Source: Verrucomicrobiota bacterium (lineage in GTDB: Bacteria; Verrucomicrobiota; Verrucomicrobiia; Limisphaerales; UBA9464). Taken from it: a stretch of DNA of 32,930 nt. Made by a program: the position numbers and the translations under genes. The stretch is taken from positions 1-32,930 of the forward strand of contig WBXI01000019.1 of assembly GCA_008933025.1 (NCBI GenBank), read 5' to 3'. This document shows, piece by piece, positions 8,833 to 16,936 of the stretch. Position 1 is the first letter of the stretch, and each line of letters starts with the position of its first letter. Below the pieces are notes generated by a model that worked only from the letters and a program-made list of their open reading frames with translations, did no database searches and was not told the DNA's origin.

Positions 8833-9381
8833 CTAGGCCATCGCGGTGTACGAAACAGGCGCGGCGTGCAACAGGAGCACTTTCTTGACGGCCGTTTCGA
8901 CGGTGTCGACCAGGAAGTCATGGTGGTCGTCGCCCACCCACGGCGAATTGACCATCACCGAGGTGCAACCGGCGACCTGCGCCGCCTTGGCATCCTGCCA
9001 TTTGTCGCTGATCACGAAGGAACGGTCCAAGTCGAGGGTCCACTTGAACGCCGCTTCCAGGAACAGGCCCGGGTGGGGCTTGTAACACGGATGCGAGGAA
9101 TCGTCCGAAGCGCACAGCAGGATGTCGTCCACCGGAAGCTTGTGCCGCAGCACCCGGTGCATCAGGTCGAGTTCGTTTCGGGGGAGATCACCGCGCGACA
9201 CCGCCGGCTGGTGGGTGGCCACCAACACGACGAGGCCGGCGTCCTTGAGCGCCTGGACGAGCGGGCGGACGGATTCGATGATCTTGAACTGCTCCAGTCG
9301 CAAGGGCACCACGGGTTGGCCCCGCTGGACTTCGATGGCATTCAGGATCCCATCGCGTTCGAGGAATACGGCGGCTCTCAT
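8833..9381 (-). CDS. HAD-IIIA (GmhB-like) phosphatase family protein with Glu at the nucleophile position
   Basis: The 182-residue product aligns along its length with histidinol-phosphatase/heptose bisphosphate phosphatases of the GmhB type. I chose the ATG at 9381, which gives MRAAVFLERDGILN; the track's start at 9435 adds 18 residues outside the fold. Motif I is normally FLDRDGT with the first Asp as nucleophile; here the codon is GAA, giving FLERDGI. Motif II (VATHQPAVSRG), motif III Lys (CYKPHPG) and motif IV (SDKWQDAKAA) are kept. The four-Cys zinc loop of classical GmhB is only partly present. In the HAD superfamily an Asp-to-Glu change at the nucleophile usually abolishes phosphatase activity, so this may be a binding protein or have altered chemistry. 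No LPS or heptose genes are nearby. Confidence 0.8.
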   Translation of the reverse strand: MRAAVFLERDGILNAIEVQRGQPVVPLRLEQFKIIESVRPLVQALKDAGLVVLVATHQPAVSRGDLPRNELDLMHRVLRHKLPVDDILLCASDDSSHPCYKPHPGLFLEAAFKWTLDLDRSFVISDKWQDAKAAQVAGCTSVMVNSPWVGDDHHDFLVDTVETAVKKVLLLHAAPVSYTAMA

Positions 9382-9496
9382 TCCCGAACTCGAGAGCATC
9401 ACTCTTGCCAAATTCAGGAATGCCTCGCAACCCACGCTGCCACGTCGGAGGTATAGGGGGCCGTCCCGTCACCGACCGGTCACCCCGGCGCCACAT

Positions 9497-9517
9497 CCGG
9501 GCCCCGGGGCAGCCCGG
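9497..9517 (-). terminator. GC-rich hairpin just past the LamG-like gene stop
   Basis: Directly after the TGA at 9519-9521 the minus strand carries CCGGGC...GCCCGG, a perfect 6-bp stem with further C/G pairing possible inside the loop. No T tract follows, so it may be a weak terminator or only a structured 3' end. Confidence 0.3.
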
Positions 9518-9518
9518 G

Positions 9519-10583
9519 TCACTCGGTCAATTCCGATGCCCCCCCGATCCGCTGCTCCATATCCTGCACGATGGGCAAAACCCGACCGAGCGTCGCCGCT
9601 TCCAACTGCCCCCGGTAGGCCTTGATGACGAAACGGGCGACCCCGATGGGATCCCCGTTGCGATCGTGCAACGGGTGGGTGACGACCGCGACCTTCTCGT
9701 TCTTGGAGTAGTACGCCCGGTTCTCGGCCAACACTTTCCTTTCGGTTTCACCCGCCGTTTTCCCAACTTCCGCGACGGCTTTGCCGGCCAGCAGGACCAG
9801 ATCCTTGGATCCCGGCCTTCGTCCATAGATCTGGAGGTCCACCAGACGGGACTGGGCCTCCAGGGTCGTTTTCAATAGGGTCTCGGCGAGACTTTCCACC
9901 GGCCGATAATCGATCCGCAAATCCGAGAAATAGGAAATCGAGTCCGACTTGGTGAACAACGCGATCCGCCCGGACGAATGCGAGTTGTCGTTGAGGGTCG
10001 GGATCGCCGTGCGGCCGTCGAACTGGATGTCGATGGCGTTGCCCTTGCAACTCACGACCAACTCGTGCCATTCGCCGCGACTCACCGGGAGGTTGTTTCC
10101 GGTGGCCTCCCCGCGCTCGCCTTTCACGAACTTGTAGAACTTCACGTTGTTTTCCTTCGCGTTCGCGCGGACCACGTAGAAGTTCTTCTCGTCCTGCATC
10201 CGGAACGCCAACCCGGCCATTTGCTCCACCGCGCCCGAAACGATCTTGAACCGAAGTCTGGCGGTGAAGTCCTGGTAACGGTCGCCCCCGAACGCCAGCA
10301 AAGGGAAGCGTTCGTCCGTGGGGTCGGTCGAGACCTGGGCCAGGACCTCGCGTCGGGCGGTCTGCTCCGCCAACGGGCTGATCGGTTTGATCAAGGGCGG
10401 AACCGCGTCGAAAAGCACCTTCCATTCCCCGGGCTTCCCGCCACCCGCGAGCGCGGGCTTCCAACCGTCGGGCAACTTCCCTTCGGGTGCCGAGAAATCG
10501 AAGACCCGCTCCGCGGCCGAGACCGCGAGACAACTCGCCGCCGCCATCACCATCGCCAGATAACGCTTCACGCGGGACAGCAT
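9519..10583 (-). CDS. Exported LamG/3-keto-disaccharide hydrolase-like protein with an extra C-terminal domain
   Basis: The 354-residue product starts with a clear signal peptide (MLSRVKRYLAMVMAAAS..., likely cleaved after AVSA). Residues about 25-230 look like a concanavalin/LamG-type sandwich as in DUF1080 proteins: FDFSAPEGKLPDGW, then GLAFRMQDEKNFYVVRAN, VSRGEWHELVVSCKG and SGRIALFTKSDS. About 100 more residues form a second region containing KVAVVTHPLHDRNGDPIGVARF, which recalls Cache/PAS-like sensor strands; this is a weak resemblance. The upstream alcohol dehydrogenase ends in an ATGA overlap with an in-frame ATG at 10628, so translation may instead start there and add 15 residues. Location is periplasmic or surface. 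Ligand and role are unknown; carbohydrate binding is a family-based guess. Confidence 0.78.
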   Translation of the reverse strand: MLSRVKRYLAMVMAAASCLAVSAAERVFDFSAPEGKLPDGWKPALAGGGKPGEWKVLFDAVPPLIKPISPLAEQTARREVLAQVSTDPTDERFPLLAFGGDRYQDFTARLRFKIVSGAVEQMAGLAFRMQDEKNFYVVRANAKENNVKFYKFVKGERGEATGNNLPVSRGEWHELVVSCKGNAIDIQFDGRTAIPTLNDNSHSSGRIALFTKSDSISYFSDLRIDYRPVESLAETLLKTTLEAQSRLVDLQIYGRRPGSKDLVLLAGKAVAEVGKTAGETERKVLAENRAYYSKNEKVAVVTHPLHDRNGDPIGVARFVIKAYRGQLEAATLGRVLPIVQDMEQRIGGASELTE

Positions 10584-10624
10584 ACCGCCCGCCCAGTGCC
10601 TGTCACCCGCCGGCATGAGGGCGC

Positions 10625-11650
10625 TCATAGCGCCACCATCGCCTTGATCACCCCGCTCGCGGGATCCATCCAGACCGGGAACACCGCCGGCACGTCGTCG
10701 AACCCGGCCTCGTGGGTGATCCACGGCCGCGTGTCGATCCGTCCCTCCTCGATCAGGGCGATGATCCGGGCGAAATCGGGCGCCAAGGCGTTGCGACTCG
10801 CCATCACGGTCAACTCGCGGCGGTGGAGGATCGGGGCGTGCGCGAAAGACACCTCGGCCTGGGTGATCCCCACGTACACCAAACGCCCGCCAAACGAACA
10901 GTACTGGAGGGCTCCGGACATCGACTTGTTGGAACCGGTCGCGTCCACCACGACTTCCGCGAAGTCGCCGCCGGTCAGCGCCGCGACGGCCTCGAGTTCC
11001 GACCCGTCGCCCCGGACCAGCACGGTGTCGGGCACCCCCATCACGCGGCGGACGAACTCCAACCGCTGTTCGTTGACGTCGAGGACAATGGTACGGGCAC
11101 CGGACAGCTTGGTGAATTCGATGGTGCTCAACCCGATGGGTCCCGCGCCGATCACCAGCGCGGTCTCGCCGGCCACCGGGCCGCCGCGATTCACGGCATG
11201 GCAGCCGATGGCCAGGGTCTCGACCAACGCGAGCGGCGCGAACCCCAGCTTCCCGGAGACGTGCAGCTTCCGCGCGGGAACGGTGAACAGGCGCCGGAGA
11301 CCGCCGTCGCAATGGACACCGAGGGTCTGGTTCGACTGGCAGCAGTTGGTGAGACCCCGCCGGCACGAATGGCACTTCTGGCAATTGATGTACGGTTCGA
11401 CCGCGCATCGGTCCCCGATCCGCACGTTCGCCACCCCTTCCCCGACGGCCACCACCTCGACTCCAAGTTCGTGCCCCGGAATCCGGGGGTAGGAGAAAAA
11501 CGGCATCTTGCCGAGGTACCCGCCGAAGTCGGTGCCGCAGATCCCCACGCGGTGGACCCTGACGACGGCATCGCCGGGCCCGGGAGCCGGCGGTTCGTCG
11601 ATGTCGATGATCCGCCATTCGCGGGGTTTCTCGAGCTGGAGTGCTTTCAT
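10625..11650 (-). CDS. Zinc-dependent medium-chain alcohol/polyol dehydrogenase
   Basis: The 341-residue product is a standard MDR-family NAD(P)-dependent dehydrogenase, closest in feel to threonine, sorbitol or galactitol-phosphate dehydrogenases. It has catalytic zinc ligands in GICGTDFGG and PGHELGVEV. The structural zinc cluster is CQKCHSCRRGLTNCC, and the Rossmann motif is GAGPIGLS. The start MKALQLEKPREW at 11650 fits the family; the track's 19 extra residues do not. The stop overlaps an ATG of the downstream exported-protein frame (ATGA at 10625-10628), so the two may be translationally coupled. The substrate cannot be named from sequence; a sugar alcohol would suit the neighbouring carbohydrate-type exported protein. 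Confidence 0.88.
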   Translation of the reverse strand: MKALQLEKPREWRIIDIDEPPAPGPGDAVVRVHRVGICGTDFGGYLGKMPFFSYPRIPGHELGVEVVAVGEGVANVRIGDRCAVEPYINCQKCHSCRRGLTNCCQSNQTLGVHCDGGLRRLFTVPARKLHVSGKLGFAPLALVETLAIGCHAVNRGGPVAGETALVIGAGPIGLSTIEFTKLSGARTIVLDVNEQRLEFVRRVMGVPDTVLVRGDGSELEAVAALTGGDFAEVVVDATGSNKSMSGALQYCSFGGRLVYVGITQAEVSFAHAPILHRRELTVMASRNALAPDFARIIALIEEGRIDTRPWITHEAGFDDVPAVFPVWMDPASGVIKAMVAL

Positions 11651-11728
11651 TTCGAAATCGCGGTTCGCGTGGCGGTCACGATGCCCCCGGGTCGCCGCAC
11701 GCGGCAAGGACGCTGTGTTTCCGGGCCG

Positions 11729-12442
11729 TTACCCCGCGCCCACCCGGTCGTGCCACTCGAGCCCTCCCGGCAATCCATCCACCGCGAATTCAAGATGCAG
11801 GACGCGGCGGTGGGACGGACACAACGCCGGGGACGACGCGTGCAGCAACAGGGGTCGCATGGCCAGCAGCCCACCACGGGCCACCAGACACGTCGTCTCC
11901 CGGGTCGCCCGACGCCACCGCGCGATCCCCGCCCCGTCGAGTCGTCCCGCGCGATGGGATCCCGGCAGGACGCGCAGCGGTCCGTTGTCGGCGCCGCAGG
12001 CGTCCAGATGCCAACGCAGCACGAGCATGCGCGAGAGGATCTCCACGGGCGGGTGGACATGGGGCACCCCTTCCTTCGTGGACCAACCGTGGCAGCCGGG
12101 AAGTTCCCGGCGTTCGCGGACGGCGATCGCGGTGTCCTGATGCCAAGGCACGCGCCAATTGGCCGCGGGATTCTTGTCGAACCAAAGCGCTCGGACACAA
12201 AACGCTCCCGGACCCAGCAGGAGTCCTACCCATCCCGCCACACGCGGGTCGTCCACGAAGCCACGGACCGCGGGCACGTCGCGGAGGAGATTGCGCCGAC
12301 CGGCCCCGCCTTCCCCGCCGCACGACGCGCAAAGGACGTCGAGGGTCGCGTCGTCGAGCGTGGCTCCGGCCAGGAGAAAACCGTCGAGATGGAACCGCGA
12401 CCGTGCGTCGTCACCGGCCATCGCGCTCTCCCCGTGTTCCAT
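11729..12442 (-). CDS. Phytanoyl-CoA dioxygenase (PhyH) family protein
   Basis: The 237-residue product is a non-heme Fe(II)/2-oxoglutarate oxygenase of the PhyH type. The iron motif HxD is in WHQDTAIAV, the distal His in RPLLLHASSPA, and the 2-oxoglutarate Arg plausibly in SHRRVLHLEF. The segment GPLRVLPGSHR is characteristic. I place the start at 12442 (MEHGESAMAG) rather than the track's 12502, because GGAGGGGA lies 7 bases before this ATG while the extra 20 residues are Arg-rich and overlap a hairpin. Small-molecule hydroxylation is likely; the family's substrates vary too widely to name one. It sits 78 bases upstream of the alcohol dehydrogenase in the same direction and may be co-transcribed with it. 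Confidence 0.87.
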   Translation of the reverse strand: MEHGESAMAGDDARSRFHLDGFLLAGATLDDATLDVLCASCGGEGGAGRRNLLRDVPAVRGFVDDPRVAGWVGLLLGPGAFCVRALWFDKNPAANWRVPWHQDTAIAVRERRELPGCHGWSTKEGVPHVHPPVEILSRMLVLRWHLDACGADNGPLRVLPGSHRAGRLDGAGIARWRRATRETTCLVARGGLLAMRPLLLHASSPALCPSHRRVLHLEFAVDGLPGGLEWHDRVGAG

Positions 12443-12446
12443 GGGT

Positions 12447-12454
12447 TCCCCTCC
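12447..12454 (-). promoter_or_regulatory. Shine-Dalgarno site that decides the PhyH start
   Basis: On the minus strand GGAGGGGA is followed by an ATG at 12440-12442, with 7 bases between the GGAGG core (12450-12454) and the ATG. It is one of few strong ribosome sites in this window and argues against the longer frame. Confidence 0.7.
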
Positions 12455-12462
12455 AAACAACC

Positions 12463-12491
12463 GCGGCGTGTCCCGCCGGGGAACACGCCGC
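12463..12491 (-). promoter_or_regulatory. Perfect 9-bp hairpin in the leader of the PhyH gene
   Basis: GCGGCGTGT and ACACGCCGC form a perfect inverted repeat around an 11-base GC-rich loop, ending 8 bases before the Shine-Dalgarno sequence. It could be an operator, a leader hairpin or the end of an upstream transcript. There is no T tract. Confidence 0.45.
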
Positions 12492-12530
12492 ATGCGATCC
12501 AAACGTCGTCCCGGGATCAGGACAACCCGG

Positions 12531-13244
12531 TCAATTCCGGCGACTGCCCATCAACAGGCGCAGGACGTACCAGAACAGCAGCATGACGGACGCGAACAGT
12601 GCCAACGCGGCGGCCACGTGCTGGGTGGGGCCGTAGCGATGCATGATGTTCGACGTCGAATAGAGGATCGCGGCCGAGGCGAAGACCACCATCACGCCCG
12701 AGAACAGGAGGCCGAGGTCGAATCCGAAAGCGATGCTGGCGACGATGATTCCCATCGCGACGAAGCCCGCGATTTTCAGGATGCCGCCCAGGAACGAGAA
12801 ATCCTTCTTCGTCGTGAAGGCCACGAAGGTAATCCCGAGGAACATGGCGCCGGTGATGGCGGCGGCCATCGGGATGACGTTGGGTCCCGCAAACGCGGCC
12901 GCCATCATGATCAGCGGCAGGAAGAAGAACGCCTCGGCCACGATGTACAGCCCGAGCCCCGCGTACTGCACGGCGGGGGATGCCGAATCGTCGGCCATCT
13001 TCTGCGCGAGCCAACTGATGCCCATGAACGCGAACATCACGACCAGGATCGCGACCTTCCCCGCGCCAAGGGCCGCCGCCATCAGGCCGGCCGCGGGCGA
13101 GTGCAGCAGGACGAACTCCAGGGCGATGAATGCCAGCACCGAACCGGCAAGGTGCGCGTACGTGCGCGAGATGAATGCGGCCCGATCCCCTGCGTTGAGA
13201 TCCGCCGCGACCGGATAGCCCGATTGCACTTCGAAGTTGGACAT
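12531..13244 (-). CDS. Bax inhibitor-1 (BI-1/YccA/TMBIM) family membrane protein
   Basis: The 237-residue product begins with a polar 25-residue tail ending in DRAAFISRTYAHLAGSV, the usual entry into the first helix of BI-1 proteins. About seven hydrophobic segments follow, alternating with short loops such as FTTKKDFSFLGG. The fifth to sixth segments contain GLGLYIVAEAFFFLPL and the late loop LYSTSNIMHRY, which resembles the family's conserved region. Members are inner-membrane proteins; YetJ of Bacillus is a pH-sensitive calcium leak channel, while YccA of E. coli modulates FtsH. Which applies here is unknown. It is probably transcribed alone or just ahead of the PhyH gene. Its start has no Shine-Dalgarno match. 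Confidence 0.9.
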   Translation of the reverse strand: MSNFEVQSGYPVAADLNAGDRAAFISRTYAHLAGSVLAFIALEFVLLHSPAAGLMAAALGAGKVAILVVMFAFMGISWLAQKMADDSASPAVQYAGLGLYIVAEAFFFLPLIMMAAAFAGPNVIPMAAAITGAMFLGITFVAFTTKKDFSFLGGILKIAGFVAMGIIVASIAFGFDLGLLFSGVMVVFASAAILYSTSNIMHRYGPTQHVAAALALFASVMLLFWYVLRLLMGSRRN

Positions 13245-13323
13245 GCGTCAGAGATTTGAAACCACCGGCCGCGAAGCTACGTGCCGTGCCGGTCCCGCGC
13301 AAGGCCCCGGCCCCGGATGGACG

Positions 13324-14868
13324 CTACCCCCGGGCTTCCAGTTCGACGTCCCACAGCCTGGTGCCGTCCCGGTTGAAATGGGTCACCGTCGCCGCCTTCG
13401 TCCGCGGGTCGATCCGCACCGTTCCGAAAAACTGGTGCGGCGTCCATGGACCGGCCGTCGGCGCGCCCGGGGCCCGGGAACTGTAGCGCACTTGCGGACC
13501 GAACGTGTCGTCGAGTGCGGTCGGACCAAACGTGCCCGCGTGCAACGGGCCGCTCACGAACTCCCAAAACGGGTCGAAATCCCCGAAACGCGCCTTCGCC
13601 GGGTCGTAGTAATGCGACGCGCAGTAATGCACGTCCGCCGTCAGCCAGACCACGTTGCGGACCTTCTCGCGTTTGAGATGGGAAAGCAGGTCCGCGACCT
13701 CCAACTCCCGGCCCAGCGGCGGCCCGTCGCCGTTCGCAAAGCTTTCGGCGCCGTTCGCGTCGCCCACCACCAACCCGATCGGCATGTCGCTGCAGACCAC
13801 CTTCCAGGTCGCCCGACTGGATGCCAACGCGGCCTTGAGCCATTCGACCTGCGGGCGGCCCATGAAGTCCGTGTCCGGCCCGCGCTCCCGCTGTCGGTTC
13901 GGGCCGTTCGGCGCCCGATGGCTGCGTTCGTCGAGCATGAACAGTTCGCAGAGCGGTCCGCGCGGGATCCTGCGGTAGATCTGCTGGTCGGGATGCCGCG
14001 CGATGGGCTGGTACTCGAAGAAGGCCTGCCGCGACCGCTTCGCCAGGAGGTCCACGTCGCGCACCTGGTATCCGACCCCCGGCGGCAATTGCCGGCCCGG
14101 CCACCAGTTGTTCAACACCTCGTGGTCGTCCCATTGCACGAACAACGGCGTGTCCGCGTACAGTTCCCGGACGTGCCGATCCAACAGCGAATACCGGTAG
14201 TTGCCCCGGAACTCCGCCAGCGTCTCCGCCACCTTCGACTTTTCCTCCGTCACCAGATTCTTCCAGACGCTGCCGTCCGGCAGCGTCATCCGCGCCTTCA
14301 GCGGGTTGTCCGCGTAGATGGTGTCGCCGCTGTGCACGAGGAATTGCGGTTGCTTCGAACGAATCGCGGCATACGTCCGCATCCCGCCCCGCGATTCGTC
14401 GATGCCCAAGCCCTGCCCGCAGGTGTCGCCCGACCACGCGAAATGCACCTCCGAGTCGGATTCGCGCGACGCCGTGGTCAGCGAACCCGCCACCGCCTCG
14501 CCCGCGCCGCCCTGCGATTCCTCGAACCGGACGCGGTAATGGATCCGCGCCCCGGCCGGCAAGCCGCCGAGCAGGATCTTCGCCGTGAAGTCCGCCTCCG
14601 GCCCGGTCACGGGCCCCACCACGCGGCGGGCCGAACCGAACCCCGCGTCGGTGTCCCATTCCACCACCATCCGCGCGGGTCGATCGGTGCGGCTCCAGAT
14701 CACCGCGCCGGATTCCGTCACGTCGCCGCTCGCGATGCCGTTGGCGACGGACGGGAGCGAACCCCGGATGATCGCGGGGGCGACGGGCTCGGACTGCGCC
14801 CATGCGGGCGACGCGAGCAGCAAAGCGCCGGCGCCCGCGAAACGCCGGTGGAAGGCGCGGCGTGACAT
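13324..14868 (-). CDS. phoD: PhoD-like alkaline phosphatase/phosphodiesterase, Tat-exported
   Basis: The 514-residue product carries a twin-arginine-like signal (SRRAFHRRF, then a short hydrophobic stretch ending PAWA). An N-terminal Fn3-like PhoD domain follows (GIASGDVTESGAVIWSRTD), then the metallophosphatase core. Visible metal-site segments are WSGDTCGQG, HSGDTIYADN, QWDDHEVLNNWW and LTADVHYCASH, all typical of PhoD. Family enzymes hydrolyse phosphate mono- and diesters outside the cytoplasm with Ca/Fe cofactors and are often induced by phosphate starvation; no Pho box is evident. I place the start at the ATG at 14868, directly ahead of the RR motif; an in-frame GTG at 14880 is the track's choice. 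Confidence 0.9.
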   Translation of the reverse strand: MSRRAFHRRFAGAGALLLASPAWAQSEPVAPAIIRGSLPSVANGIASGDVTESGAVIWSRTDRPARMVVEWDTDAGFGSARRVVGPVTGPEADFTAKILLGGLPAGARIHYRVRFEESQGGAGEAVAGSLTTASRESDSEVHFAWSGDTCGQGLGIDESRGGMRTYAAIRSKQPQFLVHSGDTIYADNPLKARMTLPDGSVWKNLVTEEKSKVAETLAEFRGNYRYSLLDRHVRELYADTPLFVQWDDHEVLNNWWPGRQLPPGVGYQVRDVDLLAKRSRQAFFEYQPIARHPDQQIYRRIPRGPLCELFMLDERSHRAPNGPNRQRERGPDTDFMGRPQVEWLKAALASSRATWKVVCSDMPIGLVVGDANGAESFANGDGPPLGRELEVADLLSHLKREKVRNVVWLTADVHYCASHYYDPAKARFGDFDPFWEFVSGPLHAGTFGPTALDDTFGPQVRYSSRAPGAPTAGPWTPHQFFGTVRIDPRTKAATVTHFNRDGTRLWDVELEARG

Positions 14869-15086
14869 CGGGGAGTTCACGACCCGAGCATGCGCCCCCC
14901 GGCACCCCGTGTTTCAAGCGGCATTTTTCCCGACGGCTCCGGCGGGACCGGCGTCGCTCCGGATGGCGCATCGCCATGCCAAATGGGCGCCCCATGGGGC
15001 CGACGGTCCCCGGCCCTTCGCCGTGGATCCGCGGCCTCGGGCCGACGATCGGCGGACGGGACGCCGGCGGAAGGAAAACGGCCGGA

Positions 15087-16464
15087 TCAATCGGGTGGAT
15101 TCCCGATCGCGACCAGATGGCCGCGGGTCCGGAACAGCAGGTTCCCGTCCGCGATCGCGGGCGACGCCAGACAGGTTTCGCCGAGGCGGTTCGTGGCCAC
15201 CACGCGGAACCGCGCCGACGCTTCCACGACGTGGACCTCCCCGCTCTCGCTCGCGAAATAGAGGTGCCGTCCGTCGGACACCGGCGACGCCGCGAAGGCC
15301 TGCCCGCCATTCGCCAAGCGTTCGCCGTAATGGATCTTTCCCGTGGCGGCGTCGAAACACGTCAACACGCCGTTGTCGGTGCATCCCCCTAAGGTTCGTG
15401 CCGACCACGAAGGGTGTCTGCAGGTAACAACCCTGCCGCGGATGCGCCCACACGATGGCCTCGTTGGTGCCCCCGATGTCCGCCGGGGTGATGTCGCCCC
15501 GGGCCGATGTCCGGATCGCGCGCATGGGCCGGGCATTGCCATGGGCACTGGTCAGGTAGACAAGGCCGTGGGCATGGATCGGGGTCGGCACCGGAATGTT
15601 GCCGCCGCCGTCGAGGCGCCAGAGTTCCCTCCCCGTCGCGGCATCGTACGCGCCGGAATGGTGCCAACCGTTCACGACCACCTGCAGGCCGCCGTCCGAT
15701 TCGACGAGCACGGGGCTTCCCCAGGTGGGCACGTCGCGACGCTCGGCACGCCACAACGTGTGTCCGTCGTCGGCGTCCAGCGCCGCCACGAACGAATCCT
15801 TCTGGACGTCCGCGAGCACGTACACGCGGCCGTCGCGCAGGACCGGCGAACTCGCGAATCCCCACTGCGCTCCCGGCACCTCGTGGTACCCGGCGTCCAG
15901 CTTGCCGAAATCCCGTCGCCACCGGAGTCGCCCCACGGTGTCGAAACAGAACAACCCCTCGGAACCGAACATCGCCACGATGTGGGTGCGGTCGATGGCG
16001 GGCGTCGAGTTGCAGTGCGTGGCCTTGGGATGCCGCTGGATCCTCGGCACGGCCTCGAAGGGTGCGGTCGACCAGATCGGTTTGCCGGTCCGGAGTTCGA
16101 AGGCCATCAAGCGCCATTGGTGGGGCACTTTCTCGGCGACGGACTTGATGTCGCCGTACAAACCGACCCGGAGTTCCGACTCCCCGGGCTTGGTGGCCGT
16201 CGTCACGAACACGCGGTCGCCCCACGCGATTGGCGAGGCATGCGCGAGTCCCGGAACCTCGATGTTCCAACGGACGTTTGCCCCGGTGGCCAAGTCCCAT
16301 GCGATCGGGAGCGGCTTGGAAACGTCGGTCCCCGAGGCGTCCGGCCCGCGGAACTGGGGCCACCGGGCCCCGGAATCCGCCGCCGCGCACGGACCGATGG
16401 CCATGGCGACGGAAAAGCCGGCCAGCCAGGCCAATCGGGACCTCGGATGCAGGTTCGCCTTCAC
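15087..16464 (-). pseudogene. Exported PQQ-like beta-propeller protein broken by a frameshift
   Basis: From a GTG at 16464 a signal peptide (VKANLHPRSRLAWLAGFS..., ending CAAA) leads into a quinoprotein-type propeller with blade signatures WPQFRGPDASG, GKPIWS, GHTLWRAE and GRELWRLDG. The frame holds to about 15390, where it reads PFVVGTNLRG and then drifts into Arg-rich noise. The correct ending (CTDNGVLTCFDAATGKIHYGERL to GNPPD and a TGA at 15087) is in another frame. Removing one base from the five-C run at 15385-15389 joins the two halves into about 458 residues. So this is either a recent frameshift mutation or a homopolymer sequencing error. Intact relatives are periplasmic outer-membrane-biogenesis-like or dehydrogenase-like propellers common in PVC bacteria; many have no proven cofactor. 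Confidence 0.82.
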
Positions 16465-16483
16465 GGTGCCGTGGTTGCTCCCT

Positions 16484-16792
16484 TCACGGATGGCGCAACC
16501 GGAAGAATCGGGTCGACGCGGTTCCGTTCGCGCCCACGAAATCCGGACGGGACGCAGCCGCCGTGAATTCCACCGCGACCGAAAGCTCCACGGCCACGTC
16601 GACCGCCGATCCGTCCGGCAACGCGGCGGCCTGCGTATGGAAGCCGTCCTCGAGGGCGAGTTCCCCGTCGCTGCCGGCGCGGGTTTCCGAAACCAAGCGC
16701 GGCAGCCAACCCCACGCGATCGTGACGGCCGCCCATGCGGGCATCGCGAAGCCAATCCTCGGGGCCCCGTGGCGAGGGATGATTGGTTTCAT
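16484..16792 (-). CDS. Small exported protein ending in FFRLR
   Basis: The 102-residue frame starts at an ATG at 16792 (MKPIIPRHG). A hydrophobic stretch (IGFAMPAWAAVTIAWGW) suggests a signal or anchor. It ends GTASTRFFRLRHP, an ending I associate with the C-termini of larger secreted proteins in Pedosphaera-type Verrucomicrobia. Either it is a genuine small exported protein, or it is an internally deleted remnant of a larger one that kept both ends. Its stop lies 19 bases before the GTG of the propeller gene. Function is unknown. Confidence 0.5.
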   Translation of the reverse strand: MKPIIPRHGAPRIGFAMPAWAAVTIAWGWLPRLVSETRAGSDGELALEDGFHTQAAALPDGSAVDVAVELSVAVEFTAAASRPDFVGANGTASTRFFRLRHP

Positions 16793-16936
16793 TGGGTGTG
16801 CCTTGGATAATCTTCCGGCCCGATTTTCATCAAGGATTATCAAGGCCAACCCACGCCGCGGGCCATCGCGGCACGCGGGCGGACGCGCCGCACGCCGACG
16901 CCGAAAGACGGCGGACCCGGGATGAAACGCCGGGGC

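Noticed and set aside
9519-11618. Apparent 699-residue minus-strand fusion
   Set aside because: Its first 330 residues are an out-of-frame reading of the zinc dehydrogenase; the real exported protein begins near 10583.
9515-12540. Shared 12-base string CGGTCAATTCCG at two gene ends (9515 and 12529)
   Set aside because: It covers the stop codons of two unrelated genes and has no further flanking similarity; chance is the simplest explanation.
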